From Spirogloea muscicola (lineage: Eukaryota > Streptophyta > Zygnematophyceae > Spirogloeales > Spirogloeaceae), in contig WELB01000067.1 of NCBI GenBank assembly GCA_009602725.1, positions 134,940 to 194,939 of the forward strand: a stretch of DNA of 60,000 nucleotides. The letters are read 5' to 3'. The notes below the pieces were generated by a model. The model saw nothing but the letters and a program-made list of their open reading frames with translations, ran no database searches and was not told the DNA's origin. Positions within the stretch are counted from its first letter, which is position 1. The number at the start of each line of letters is the position of its first letter. The position numbers and the translations under genes were made by a program. Below, piece after piece: positions 1-11,413 of the stretch.

Positions 1-2952
1 GGCAGCGCCGCCGCCGCTCGGAACGGCAGCGGCGGCGACGGCGGCGGCGGCGGCGGCGCTGGCGACGGCGACGTTGTCGACTGGCCCATGGACCGCAAGC
101 TCGGCGATGAGGCGCTCGACCGCTTGGCAGGTCTTAACTGCGGAGTTCACTGCCGATTCTTTGGCCAGTCGTTGTTTATTGCCGCAGTCAGGGCCCCAAG
201 GGCTGACGACTGACGGCTGACGGCTGACGGCTGACGGCTCTGCTGCTCCGCAACCGTGGCAGCCATGGATGACATCCAGCGGCTGTTGACCAAGAAGGCT
301 CTGGAGCGCGCCGAGGCGTCCATCAAGGCGCGGCTTAGTCCCAGTAAGTATTTTTCTGGCAGGCGTCCTCGATGCCGAGCTACAGCTGAGCTGAGGCAAA
401 ATTGACATGCGCAACAGAGACTTATTACAATCACATAAAATGTATGTTTATGTATGTATAAGTTATATACAGGCTTGACTGTCAATGAAGCTGACTGAAG
501 CTTGACCATACTCAGGACTGAATGAGCAAGTTGGTGTTTACAGAGCTCCAGGCACGGCTCGCGGATCACAACATCTGCCTGCTGGACGCTCACGATGTTG
601 AAGCAGAACTGCTCAACTCTGGTGGCGCCGATGACGAACTGGGCGCGCTGTCAGAGGAGGAGCTGGAAGGCGTCCGCGCGCTCGCGCTGCTCCTGCCGCA
701 GCACTCGAGCGTGGGCGACATGGCGGCGCCCATGGGCGTCGAGCTAGCACGGCAGCACGGGGCCGGCACGCTTCTGCACATCATCTCGGAGGAGGACGAG
801 GCCGCGCCGGTCGGGCGCCTCGCGCGCTGCGCCATGACCGTCGAGCTCGCCCTGCAGCACTGCGAAGCACAGTGGGGTGCCGGCGGCTCAGCGCTGCGGT
901 TGCTCGGCGAGGACCCGTTTGAGGTCGTGGGCATGCCGCTGGACGACGCAGAGGAGGAGGGGCGCAGCTATGTCGGCGAAGTCTCCGATGACGACGGAGG
1001 CGACACCGAGAGCAGCTGCACAAACTCGTTGACAAGCACCGACGGCGCCGACGACGAGTTCTGGGACGTCGACGGGTGGCCAGCCTGTGGCAGTGGTGTC
1101 GTGAACGTCGATGCTGCCGCTGCCGGCTACGGGCGCTCGACTCTGTCGCCTCCGCCGCCGCCGCTCTTCGGGGCGCTCCTCTGGGACAATGCGGTGTCGC
1201 TCGCCGAGGCCCAGATGGGCGCGGCGCAGGTAGCCGTTACGCTGCCACACCAGCTGTCGCTGCGGGAGTGGGCGGCGCAGGAGGGCCTGTTCCCGTACTG
1301 GCGCGTCGAGGAGCTCCAGAGCGAACCTGGCGCCGAGTGCAGCGATGCTGAGGCCTTTGATGCGGACGTGGGCAGCGGCGCTGCGCCAGAGCATGGCGTT
1401 GCCACGCTGAGCCTGGCAAGCTATCAGCAGCCCGCCGCCGCTGTCGGGCCGGCTGTTGCGCTCCTCCCGGCATACATCGAGTGCGAGCCAGACCTCGATG
1501 ATGACGACGATGACGACAATGGCACGAGTGGCAGCTCCCGAGGTCGCGGGTTGGGGCCCAGCCTGGCGCTCGTGGCACCCAAGCCGGCGGCCGGCCTGGC
1601 TGGCCTGCACGGCAGCTTGACGGCGGCGGGCCGTGCCGTCCTGGCCATCTGCCTATCGCTCTACACGGCCAGTGACAGGGAAGGCGGCGGCGCTGCCCCG
1701 GATGGTCGCCGCCTGCTAGCAGTCAGCAGCCTCTGCGGCGGCTTGGCCGCGCTGATGGTCACCATGAGTGAGGCAGCTGCGCTGGCCAAGGTATGCAGAT
1801 TGCCTCAGTTGCATGAACATACTTTGAAGCCCTCGAAGGCCCTCAATTGATGACTGATGGAAGTAGCTTAATGTTCTTTCATACTCCTGCGTGTGGAGAC
1901 TAAATACGCCAATGTTCGCTCCTGAAGGACATTCAATTTCTTCCATAAATCGTAGATTATTCATTGTTAGAAGTATTGCACAGAGTAGAATCTACACCTC
2001 TTATGATTCTTAAGCTTGTCTTATCTTCTGTCTGGATCACGTATCCTTTGATGGTGCCACACTCAAATGCTGTGTAGGGTCAACCCAAGTGAAGGCAGTC
2101 ATTGCACAACATGAGCAGACAATGTCATATCCGGCCATCAAGATGCACTCTGTCCATGGTGCGCCTGACAATGGCGCCTTGCTGCAATGTGCAGGACGTT
2201 TATGCCATCCTGCTGGCCGCCGCGCTGGCGGCTGCTGCAGCAAAGCTCGTCAGCACCTTTCCTACTGCCCATGAGGAGGGCAACGAGAGCGATGGCGAAA
2301 CGCCACTGCGCCTCCTTGCGCTGCCCCAGGACAAGGCCATGCTTGATGCCCTGCCCCCCATGCGGCTGCGCAATGGGCGGCGCTGGGATAAGGTCTGTGC
2401 CAGTGGTGCCGTAGTCCAGGCTCTGTCGATTCTGATATGTGCAAACCTGTAAAGTCACATATCTGGGGAAAGCAGTACTTGACTTTGATAGTGCATAAGG
2501 CTTGCACTTAGTGCCCTGGCGTGTTACCCGGATTATGCTCAGATGTTTGCAAGTTTGAGACTCATTCTTACCTGATCGACTGGTCGCCTGCTTCTGTGGT
2601 GCAGCTGGTGTTGCAGCTCGGCGTGCTGGCAGCAGTGTTCTCGGCGGCCACTATCCTCGCTCTGGCTGTCCGCCTGGGCTTGGCAGCATCCTCGTTTCTG
2701 GCAATGCATGTCGTGCTGCTCTTCCCGCGCCTGCTTGACCTTGGCTTTGCATTCCCAAGGCCGCCACTGGCATCACCCCATCATCAGCTTGTGGCCAGCG
2801 AGCCCATCGTCCTGGCAAAAGTGTGCCAAGGCCTCGTGCCTTCGCTGCTTGCCGCAGCAAGCTGGGCGCTCTATCTCCTCAGCATCACCGTCAGCCTCGC
2901 CTCCACCTTCCTGATCCTCATCTCCTTCACCACGCGGTCCGACATTCAGTAA
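1..2952 (+). CDS. Partial gene: unrecognised C-terminal multi-pass membrane protein
   Basis: The 5' end lies outside the window. I read five exons: 1-130, 263-343, 544-1790, 2195-2392 and 2605-2952 (TAA). Every junction has GT and AG, and the phases agree (1, 1, 0, 0), giving 667 visible residues. The first exon encodes a Gly/Ala-rich low-complexity stretch. Exon 3 encodes a long acidic region containing an Asp run, then hydrophobic segments. Exons 4 and 5 add further hydrophobic helices, so about five to six membrane spans sit at the C-terminus. A TGTAA signal follows the stop by 43 nt, supporting this end. I do not recognise the family. The upstream neighbour is out of view; the downstream gene is the ABCB28-like transporter on the same strand. 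Long antisense frames across exon 3 are GC-bias shadows. Confidence 0.7.
207..240. repeat. 7-bp tandem repeat in intron
   Basis: About four direct copies of GACGGCT lie inside the first visible intron of the membrane-protein gene (131-262). Confidence 0.8.
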
Positions 2953-2994
2953 AGCGTGCACCTGGTGCCGCCGGGTTGCTTCTTGAGCACCTGA

Positions 2995-2999
2995 TGTAA
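2995..2999 (+). promoter_or_regulatory. Polyadenylation signal TGTAA
   Basis: TGTAA lies 43 nt after the TAA of the membrane-protein gene. This pentamer is the usual poly(A) signal of chlorophyte nuclear genes, and its position favours a stop at 2,952 over splicing at the overlapping GTAAAG. Confidence 0.6.
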
Positions 3000-3780
3000 G
3001 ATAACCCGTATAGTTAGGATATTTATTTGCTGCTGCAGCAGACCTGTACAGGAAGACTAAGCGCCCCCTCAATTCGAGCCCAAGACCAAAGGAGGCCTAC
3101 GTTTTGAACATACACATTCCAAACACTCATTGTGCGTGCTATTGCATGACGATAGCTTCACCTGACTCAATCCTTTCCCCAAGGACGGCTGCCTGATGGT
3201 ACTCGCAGCCTCCATTAGTGGCCACATGCTTCAGTCTGATGTGCAAGGCCAGATGCTCGCTTTGCTGCAAGTCGAGCAACTGAGCATCTGTGACCACAGC
3301 AAGATGCAACAGCTAAGGCCAGCATAGCTGTGGCCGCGCTGCTGCACGGGGCCCGCCCCTATGGGTGTTAATCATCTGAGCACAAACCAGCCATAGATCA
3401 AGACTGGTAGATAATCACAGGATGGATTGACATGAGCAAGCACCGCCCTATGCTTTGGATTGTTATGTTGAATGTGATAATATGGTGAACCAGTCATCCA
3501 ACTTTGGATCTGGGCCGGCCGCTGCACCGGTGCGCCCTAGCTATGGCCGCTATCCTGAGAGTAAGGGCGGAGCCTGTGCTGTCTGTCCGACTAGCTAATC
3601 TCTGGGTGAGGTCGGAATCTGTGTGCCGCCTTGGGCGGGTGTGTGCCTGAAGTGCTGAGAAGAGTGCGGTCTGCTGGCCCTTCGGACAGAAGGAAAAGTC
3701 TAGTAAAGGACTCAGAGTGGAGGAGGCAAGAAGCGGGGGCCGCTGAATGTAACAGACCGGAGCAAAATCAGGAGCAGAGG
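3000..3780. other. Intergenic, no gene seen
   Basis: Between the two host genes I see no frame with coding character. A 95-codon frame at 3,631-3,918 overlaps the retroelement tail that follows and is not considered a gene. Confidence 0.5.
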
Positions 3781-3905
3781 AAGGTGCGCGGTGCGCATGA
3801 CATTGAAAGGGAGGCCAATTCTGGCCTTAAAAATGTCGTGTTACGGGGTAATGAGCTAGCCAAGGGGGACACTAAATATCCCCGAGTTAGCACTTGCATA
3901 TCTGA
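3780..3905 (-). mobile_element. LINE 3' end fragment, type-B tail
   Basis: On the - strand this reads into the conserved protein end VLTRGY. The stop codon is changed, and the block GGCCTCCCTTTCAAT followed by a GCGCACCGCGC-like end comes next. The same order is seen intact at 58,880-59,000 and 46,560-46,715. It is followed at 3,908-3,928 by four copies of CTAAG. Confidence 0.6.
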
Positions 3906-4039
3906 CAAGCTAAGCTAAGCTAAGCTAAGAGCAGAGAGAGCAGGAAGACTTTGGAATCACGCATATGATCAAATAACCTGACAGCTGCCTGCCGAAGCTG
4001 TACAGCCTGCTACTAAGCCGACACACCGAGAGGCCCTGT

Positions 4040-4502
4040 GTAAGGGGACCCACGTTCAGGACCCTAGCCTCTCTGATTTGCGGCTGCTTAGCAGGGGTTA
4101 CTGAGTGATTTGCAGCTGCTTTCTTTCTTTGTGTGCTTTGTTTTCTTAGCGCTTCCTCTGGCCCCCTTCTCGTACTTTGTTCATTCTTTTTTGGGCTGGC
4201 TTTTCCAGCCCGTCCTCAATGGGAGAAAGAGCTCGCCCATTGAGGATAGGGGCTGGAACAGCCAGCCCAAAAAAGAATGAGCAGAGTACAAGAAGCCCAA
4301 GAAGAAGGGGGCCAGGCGAAGCACTAAGGCGAAGCACTAAGAAAGAAGCACACAAGAAGAAACAAAGCAGCTACTAAGTACTCAGTAACCCCTGCCTAAG
4401 CAGTCGCAGGTCAGAGAGGCTATGTTCCTGGAAGGACGTCCCCTGGCCAGAGCCAGAGGCAGCAGCGAGGGCTCGGCCGGCGCGCATGGGCGAGCCCTTC
4501 TT
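4040..4502. mobile_element. Two LINE 3' ends inserted tail to tail
   Basis: 4,040-4,229 on + is a protein end (SLICGC/LLSRGY type), a stop, a pyrimidine-rich 3' UTR and a terminal hairpin at 4,193-4,211. 4,226-4,502 is a second copy on -, with its hairpin at 4,250-4,268. They meet at their 3' termini, so the pair forms a long inverted repeat. In the - copy a one-base insertion near 4,396 shifts the frame just before the final residues. Both are 5'-truncated remnants. Confidence 0.65.
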
Positions 4503-4861
4503 CCGTGTAAGGGCTGGCGAAGCCCAGCTGCTGCCAGCACCGCCCACCTCCATCGCCCACGTCCCCGCCTCCCTCCTCTCCCATCTAGTATTCTGATTTC
4601 TTTTATTTTTTGTGCTGGCCTGTGTACTTGGCCACTCAGGCCCCCCCTCTCTCATATCTCACCATCTCCTCCTCGCGACACAGCTGCGGCAGCCCGCCTC
4701 CCTCTCTTGCCCAGAGCTGCGTTCCGAAGTCCCTCGCCATCGCCCAAGAGCCCCAGCTCGCATGCCCGCCTTGCCGGAGGCGCGCGCTCGGCGCCGCTCC
4801 TGCGAGCTGAGAGGATGCGCGGAAGACTCGGCGACGGGGCCCAGCTTAGGCTGAACCACTG

Positions 4862-4898
4862 AACCCAAAACCTAAACGAAAGCCTAAACCCAAACCGC
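4862..4898 (+). promoter_or_regulatory. Telo-box-like motifs upstream of ABCB28-like gene
   Basis: CCTAAAC and CCTAAACCC repeats end five bases before the ATG at 4,903. Plant genes often carry AAACCCTA telo-boxes near their transcription start. A role here is inferred from position only. Confidence 0.35.
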
Positions 4899-4902
4899 TG
4901 CC

Positions 4903-7900
4903 ATGGCAGTCCCTGCGCTGGCGGCGGCCGTGCCGCTGACATGGGCTTGCCACGGCCTGGCTCCGCCAAGAACGGCGGCAGCTGCCACAAGTCTGTCACG
5001 GCTTGGCTTTCCGGCTCGTCCGCTCGTCTGGCCGAGGCAGCTGCAGAAGGCCAAGCCTGCAGCAGGAGTGAAGGAGCTCCGGTCTCGCCGACAGAATGGC
5101 GGCCGCGCAGTCGGGCCGCCGAGAGCCGCGTACATCGCGCCTCCGGCCACGCTGCAGCGGGACGCCGACCGAGGCGATGACAGCATAGAGCCGGCGCAGG
5201 ACCCACTCACCCACTTGGTGAGCAACACCCATGGCGACACAACGGCGTCGCTGTTCTTGTCGTCTGCTCGCTTTCGTCCTGGCGCTATTATATCCTCCGT
5301 ATTTTTGGTCCTCATCAAGCCAAACTCAAGGAAGTCATTGTATTCTCGCGGAAAATGTCAGTTGAAGACTTAACCAATAAATCCAGGAATTAACACGCCC
5401 TTTATTCCACGCTCGCTTGCAGAAAGAGCCACTCAGGGCGTCCCCGCAGGCGCGGGAGGCTGCACGGCAGGCGCGCAGCGCGGCAGTGCTCACTTGGGGT
5501 AGCATCATGGCACTTGTGGTCACGCAGCGGCTACGCATCCTGGTCGCGGTTGCCGCGCTTGTCGGCGGCACCTGCTGCACGCTTGTCATGCCCCAATTCT
5601 CCGGTGAGAAGGCCACAGCGGAGGCAGCTTCTTGCAGGCTGCAATGTCAGCTTGCATTCTTAAGTGATATAGTGGTATACTGTATATTGCTATTGTTGCT
5701 TTCTTGACTGCAATCGGTTCATTCCCCTGGCATATGTGCTAATGTGTTTTGGTAAACGATATTAACCTTTTTCTTATTATATCCTGCTTGCCCTTTCCGG
5801 CAGGGCAGTTCTTTGAGACGCTCATTGGCAAGCGGCAGGGCAAGCTGGGTCGCCTGTTGGGCTCGCTCGCCATCGTGTACGTCATGGAGCCCATCTTCAC
5901 TGTCGCGTACGTCACGTCCATGTGCACCGCCTGGGAGGCAGTCATGGCCAAGCTTCGTACTGCCGTGTTCCAGCGCTTGCTAGTGCAGAAGGCAAGCCTT
6001 CTTCTCCTTGGTCCTGCCTGTTCTATGCACACTCTGAAGCATCTGGTTGGTGTAAGACCTCACAATATGCTGTGGATGACGGAGGAGCAGCTCAGCATAG
6101 ATAGCACTTCATCAGACAATGTGACGACTGATGTTGCCCCGTTGTTAACTGTTGGATAACAGGTGGAATTCTATGACAAGCACAAGGTGGGCATGATTGG
6201 CACATTGATAAACAGGCCCTTTACCCACCCATCTTCTCCCTCCCTCCCTCCCTCTCTCCCTCCCTCCCTCCCTCCCTCCCTCCCNCTCCAACCCTCCCCC
6301 AACCCCTCTTCCGCCTTCCACTCTCCCTCCTTCGCGCTCGCTTGTTCGAAATTAGTGCAGATAAGAAATCTTGCATATGGGTGGTGAGACGTGCTGCCTT
6401 GAGCATTAGTAGGCCCTTCTTTATGCTGGTCAAGGAGGCCTACTTGGCTGTCCTGTATTTGATTTAGCACTCAGTGAAGTTTTCACACGTATTCGGGACT
6501 CGGTCTCCTGCATTCAGGTGTCAAGCTTGATGGTTGGCGCTGCTTGAATCTTTGGAGTGCTTGATCTTGACTCAGCTTGTAGGTCCGTCTGACGGTCCTC
6601 AGTGGGCTTGAACCAGGTCGGTGAGCTGCAGGCACTGCTGTCTACGGAACTTGGTTACATAGAGAAGATCGTCAGTGAGAACGTGTCACGAGATCGAGGT
6701 TTTCGCGCTCTGTCAGAGGTACAGTGGCCAACCTGATGCATCTGCAAGATGGGTGGTCATCTCTTGTGCCCGTAACTTTGATGAAGGCCTGTTTACCTGT
6801 CAGCAACTCGACTGGACAGTATCCAAGCACATGCTTTCTGAAATCTGTGACATGTCAAGGGCAGCATACACAGCTGTGTTTCACATCAAGGACACTCGTG
6901 AGGGGTCAGCTTAGGACTCATGTGAAGCAAGCCAGGATTCTTTGCATCACAGTCTTACGCAGCCTGTTGTTACTTGGCTGACAACTTCCATGGCCAAGAT
7001 TTTCCGCAATTCCGTCTCCTTCTAACGCCCTTCGAATACAATATGCACTGCCGTCAGGTGCTGGGCACCCTGGCTATCCTCTTCACGTTGTCCAGAGAGC
7101 TTGCTCCTATTCTCGGCCTCCTTATACTTGGAGTGTCAGCTGGAGTTGGTATGTTGCTGCCTCCTTGCGAGGAGAAACTACCTCTTTCTGTCAAATAAGT
7201 GCACAATTGTGAGATGCTTCATATGTGCCCATGGTATGAGCACCTTGAGCTACTGTTGTATGTAAGGTCTAGGTACACGTGCAGCATGGTGTAAGCAATC
7301 CAAACGTTGGGGTGAGAGTAGCATCGATCATGATGCTGCCTAGCTTTGTTGACTGTGCTTGGGTGCAGCCGTGTATAAGCGCACGACTGCCCCCGTCTTC
7401 AAGGCGCATGCCGCAGCACAGGCTCGGATCTCCGAATGCGCGAATGAAACATTCGGCGCAATCCGCACTGTATGTTCTTGCTGCCAAGAGCCGGTGCATG
7501 GTGTTGACTGTCATTGGTTCGAAGGCTCACACAATGTATCTGTCACCAAGGTGTTAGGCTTTAGGGTTTAGATTTTGGGATTCCGGATTTAGGGTTCGGG
7601 TTTGTTACTCTCTTTACATGCAGCCCAGAGCATGTCCACCATCTGAGCCCCTTGATCCCTGCAGGTGCGGTCATTTGGTGGCGAGATGCGTCAGTACAGC
7701 ATGTTTGGTTCTCAGGTCGAGGCATACCGCCAGAGCGGGACGACGTTGAGCTGGCTGCGTTCTGCCAACGAGAGCTGGACGCGTATAGCCATCTACGTGT
7801 CTCTTCTCGTGGTGTACTATCTTGGCGGCTCAAAAGTCAAAGCGGTGTGCCTCCTGCGCTCCACCCACTTTGTGCTCTCGTGGTGGCCTTGTCTTTGTAA

Positions 7901-10324
7901 GAAACATATTTAATGAGGAAAACAAAGTTGCAGCTACTTTGTCAGTCTTCTTACCTTCTCCTGTCAGGCGCGTATATGTAAGATCAGCTGCAGTTTTGAT
8001 AACATAGCCTCCTCCTTTTTTCTCGTTCTTGTCCTTCTGTTGGCAGGGCGAGCTTCCTATTGGGACGATGGTGTCCTTCATCGGCTACACCTTTACATTG
8101 ACATTCGCTGTACGCTCATTGCTGTGATCATCTCGTTGCTCACATCATTGATATTGTTCTTTAGCAGCCTGACATCAATCTTCCTGCACATGATGTTTCT
8201 ATAAGAATCTCTTCTTCTCTGTGTGGGTCTGGAATAGACTGTGCAGTAGATACAGGTCTTTATAATATTTAAAAAGAAAAATTGAATAAATAAATGACTT
8301 GATCTAAATAACCCGATCATAGGATTCAAAGACTCACAGATGAGGGGAGGCGCGGCAGGTGCAAGGGTTGGTGAACACGCTCGCGGACCTGCGGAGCGTC
8401 TTGTCGGCAGTTGGGCGCGTCAACAACGTTGCAGGCTCAGCTGAGTTTGATGACTCCCTGGCAATCGGCCTAGCGAGAGAGGCCATGGGCGAGCTGGAGA
8501 GCTGCAAGGACATCAAGCCGCCCACGCTCCAGCCGACCTCATCAGACAGACCTTTGGAGTCGGCTGGGAGCCAGAAGGGCGTGCAGGAACGCAGTGTCTG
8601 CGAGCTTGCATGGACTGGGGACGTCACACTTGAGGGTGAGCAGTCTCAAGTCCATTGTAACGACCACTATGATTCCATCTGTGTGTGTCTTCCTCAAGTT
8701 GCACCCTTGGTTGCTGAAGATTTATTCCATTGGTAGACTTTGTCAAAAGTGGCTATTGTTGCTACTGTTGCAGGAGTGTACTTTGCCTACCCTTTGAGGC
8801 CGGATGCGTATGTGCTTAAGGGGATCAACCTGAGGCTAAGAGCTGAATCGGTGACGGCGCTGGTGGGGTCCAGTGGGGCTGGCAAGAGCACTGTGGTGCA
8901 GCTACTGTCTCGCTTTTACGAGGTAGGTCCATTGTCAATGATGTATAGTACATTGCGATCATTTTGTGCAACTGAGATTGTGCACCGTGTATGAATATAC
9001 TTCTTGGAGCCGTCTGTGTGACTTTGGGTAGCTGCTGTTGCAGCCCGTAGAGGGTAGGATTGCATTGGCCAACTGGGACGTCCGGAGCTTTGACAAGAGC
9101 GAGTGGGCCAAAGCCGTCTCGCTTGTCAACCAGGTGTGCCATCTTCTGCCTATCTTGCACTGCCAGACACTATGTGGTGGAGTTGATACCTAGTTGCAGG
9201 AACTTGTACACTTTCAACAAGCCATGCCCACTTGGCTGATAACTGTTGGATTGACCTGCCCACATGCAGGAGCCGGTGCTCTTTGCCATGTCTGTGAAAG
9301 ACAACATAGCGTATGGCTTGCCTAATGACGAAGTCTCACATGAAGATGTAGTTGCTGCTGCCAAGGCTGCCAATGCTCACGATTTCGTTGAGAGGCTGCC
9401 TCAGGTACGCATTTGAGATGATTACCCTTGTCAGTCATGTGACGACGGCGACTGCTGTTGCACAGCTGCCAGAGCAAATGTCCTTGAGCATAGAAAGCAT
9501 CTAAGTTTCTCTTGGGATTTGGCAACTTTGTGACTAATTACGGCATGTGCGGTGTTTGCTTGTCAAGGGTTATGACACACTAGTGGGGGAGCGGGGGAGC
9601 CTACTAAGTGGTGGTCAGCGGCAGGTACTTCTGAGCTCTTCGCCTTGACCAGGCTGTAGACCTGTGTGTATGCTGCTATAGCTCGGACTTAGTTGCCAGC
9701 TAAGAGAGGTTTCTGACAATTCTGCTCCAGTTGCTTCACTGACCTGTGCTTTGTTGGTCAATTGGCAGAGAGTAGCCATTGCACGTGCCCTCTTGAAGAA
9801 CTCTCCAATACTTATTCTGGATGAGGTAGGACATCAGAGATTTCTCTCAAGGCGGATGCCATTATTAGGACTGGATTATGTATAGACTTTGCAGTTGCCA
9901 TGTGTTGACTTGTGCTCAAGCATAGTCTGACAGCTGTGCCTGCACGTGCAGGCCACCAGCGCCCTGGACAGCCTTAGTGAGCGACTCGTCCAAGATGCAC
10001 TGGAGCGTCTCATGAAGGTCCAGTCCACTCTTTTGCTTCTTGCATTCATCTCATTGAATCTTGCCACTTGAGTAGCAATCATTCACTTCTGAGCACATAA
10101 GATGGTCACTCATGATGGTAACCTTTGTTATTATCTTTGATTTGGACTTCCAGGGGAGGACCACCCTTGTCATCGCTCACAGATTAAGCACAGTGCAAGC
10201 GGCCGACCAGATTGCTGTCCTTTCCAATGGGGAGGTCATTGAGTTAGGTTCGCATGCTCAGTTGATTAGCAAACAGGGGGCTTATGCCAATCTCGTCCAT
10301 AGCCAGCGGTTGACATTTGAGTAG
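4903..10324 (+). CDS. ABCB28: Plastid ABC half-transporter, ABCB28/NAP8-like
   Basis: Seventeen exons give 748 residues: 4903-5217, 5423-5603, 5804-5991, 6163-6186, 6617-6718, 7058-7148, 7369-7469, 7665-7844, 8047-8109, 8359-8635, 8774-8922, 9044-9133, 9270-9404, 9568-9624, 9769-9825, 9952-10017, 10154-10324. All phases join. Residues 1 to about 100 are Ala/Arg/Ser-rich and poor in acid, like a chloroplast transit peptide. About 130-470 form one six-helix ABC transmembrane domain. The nucleotide-binding domain shows Walker [10 protein letters not shown] (539-547), Q-loop Gln587, signature LSGGQ (645-649), Walker B ILILDE (665-670, catalytic Glu670), a D-loop and H-loop His701. One membrane plus one ATPase domain means it must dimerise. 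The best fit is plant ABCB28, an inner-envelope half-transporter of unsettled substrate. Exon 4 has only 24 bp, and intron 3 uses a GC donor. All catalytic residues are present and no stop interrupts it. Confidence 0.88.
6228..6300. repeat. CCCT microsatellite with one N
   Basis: A CCCT/CTCC run in intron 4 of the transporter gene contains an undetermined base at 6,285, so its length is probably not resolved. Confidence 0.85.
7556..7606 (+). repeat. Degenerate telomere-like repeat in intron 7
   Basis: TTTAGGG occurs in CTTTAGGGTTTAG and again in GGATTTAGGGTTCGGG. This is the plant and green-algal telomere unit in a short, imperfect array between exons 7 and 8 of the ABCB28-like gene. Confidence 0.5.
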
Positions 10325-10650
10325 CTGCATAAGTTTTTGTACATCAAGTTAGCAGGCGGTTGAGCTTTTGAAGTGGGTGGCCATCCGCCAGATACAATTT
10401 TGAGGCCCTTAAGGCTGCTAGCTTCATAGAGGTGTGGGCGCCCTGATGTCAAAAATGCATTGTGGGGAGGACTTGAAGGCTTCTGATCAAGTAGAGGCTG
10501 CTTTTTTGCAAGAGGCAGTAGCTATGAGGAGCCAGCTGGAAAAGCGATCACGAGTCAAACAAGAATTGCTAATTGCAAATGATATTGATTGAGGACTTCA
10601 ATGGATGCTGCAAGATCTTATTAGTACTTAATCAGTAACTAGAAGTGGAG
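10325..10650. other. 3' flank of the transporter gene
   Basis: No gene is visible. I did not find a TGTAA signal within about 250 bases of the stop, so the transcript end is not placed. Confidence 0.5.
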
Positions 10651-10651
10651 A

Positions 10652-11063
10652 CATGGAAAGCGCCTTGGCGAAGTTCTACTTGCTGCTAGTGCATGCCCAG
10701 CTAGCAGCTGTAGGACTATCGTCTGACATTCCTGCAAGACCGTAAGGTGAGTGCAGTAGAACAAGTTGAGGCTGTCCAAGATAAGAAAAGCTCGCTGCAC
10801 TCTGCGCCATGCCAAGCTCAGCAACTTCGGCACTTATGGGGCCCTCAAAAAGACTTTAGCCAACGCCCTGGGGGCGACGATTGGCATGCTTACTTGGCCT
10901 GCGTAAAGTGCTCCATCTCGTACGCGGCAAGCCTTATGTGAGGTCTCTGTACGCAACTGCGAGTACGCCAGAGCGACTCGAGAAGAGCACTCCTGTCATG
11001 AGCTACAGTCGTACGGCGGCCCTCCCTCCTCCAGCACGTAGCCCAGCTATTGTACATACATAG
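10652..11063 (+). pseudogene. Possible gene relic, frames broken
   Basis: Three short stretches look coding by codon choice but lie in different frames. One starts at an ATG at 10,652 (MESALAKFYLLLVHAQ). One at about 10,800-10,910 reads KLSNFGTYGALKKTLANALG. One at about 10,885-11,063 reads RKVLHLVRGKPYVRSLYAT. I found no splice pattern that joins them, because the implied introns would be about 15-20 bp. I do not recognise a family. It could be a decayed gene or chance frames. Confidence 0.25.
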
Positions 11064-11124
11064 TCCCGGTCAGGGGGCAGCTTGGAGCATACTAGCATTT
11101 TGCTGGCAGTAGATGCATATACCA

Positions 11125-11413
11125 AAATGGCTTGTGCTTATTCTGCAGCGCTCCCAAGCTTTGGCTTTTGGTAGGCGTGCCGGGCACTCTCTAAGCCAGG
11201 CCACTGGCTTCCGTCTGTGGCGATGCTTCGGCTCCCCAAGTTAGCCTGTCGAAGCTCCACGTGCTCACTTGGTGGTACTGGAGTCACCCTTCAGCTTTTG
11301 CAACGTTACCTTAGCCCCCCCTGGCATTGGGCTTCGCTTATGTAGCACTAGCTTTTGGCCGAACAGTGTATTGGCCTCCCTTTTGCTTGATGCGCACTGT
11401 GTGCCTTCTCTCG
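11125..11413 (+). mobile_element. Old LINE 3' end, type-B tail
   Basis: A decayed version of the segment at 46,430-46,715. It has a QRSQALA..RAGRAL-like stretch, a degenerate protein end, then GTATTGGCCTCCCTTT and a GATGCGCAC...CTTCTCTC end. Frame and stop are lost. Confidence 0.5.

Noticed and set aside
147-1651. Several long - strand frames across the first gene
   Set aside because: They are antisense shadows of a GC-rich exon. They lack splice logic or motifs and conflict with the consistent + strand exon set.
2941-2952. Possible splice donor GTAAAG at the end of the first gene
   Set aside because: It overlaps the in-frame TAA, no matching acceptor exon was found downstream, and a TGTAA signal follows.
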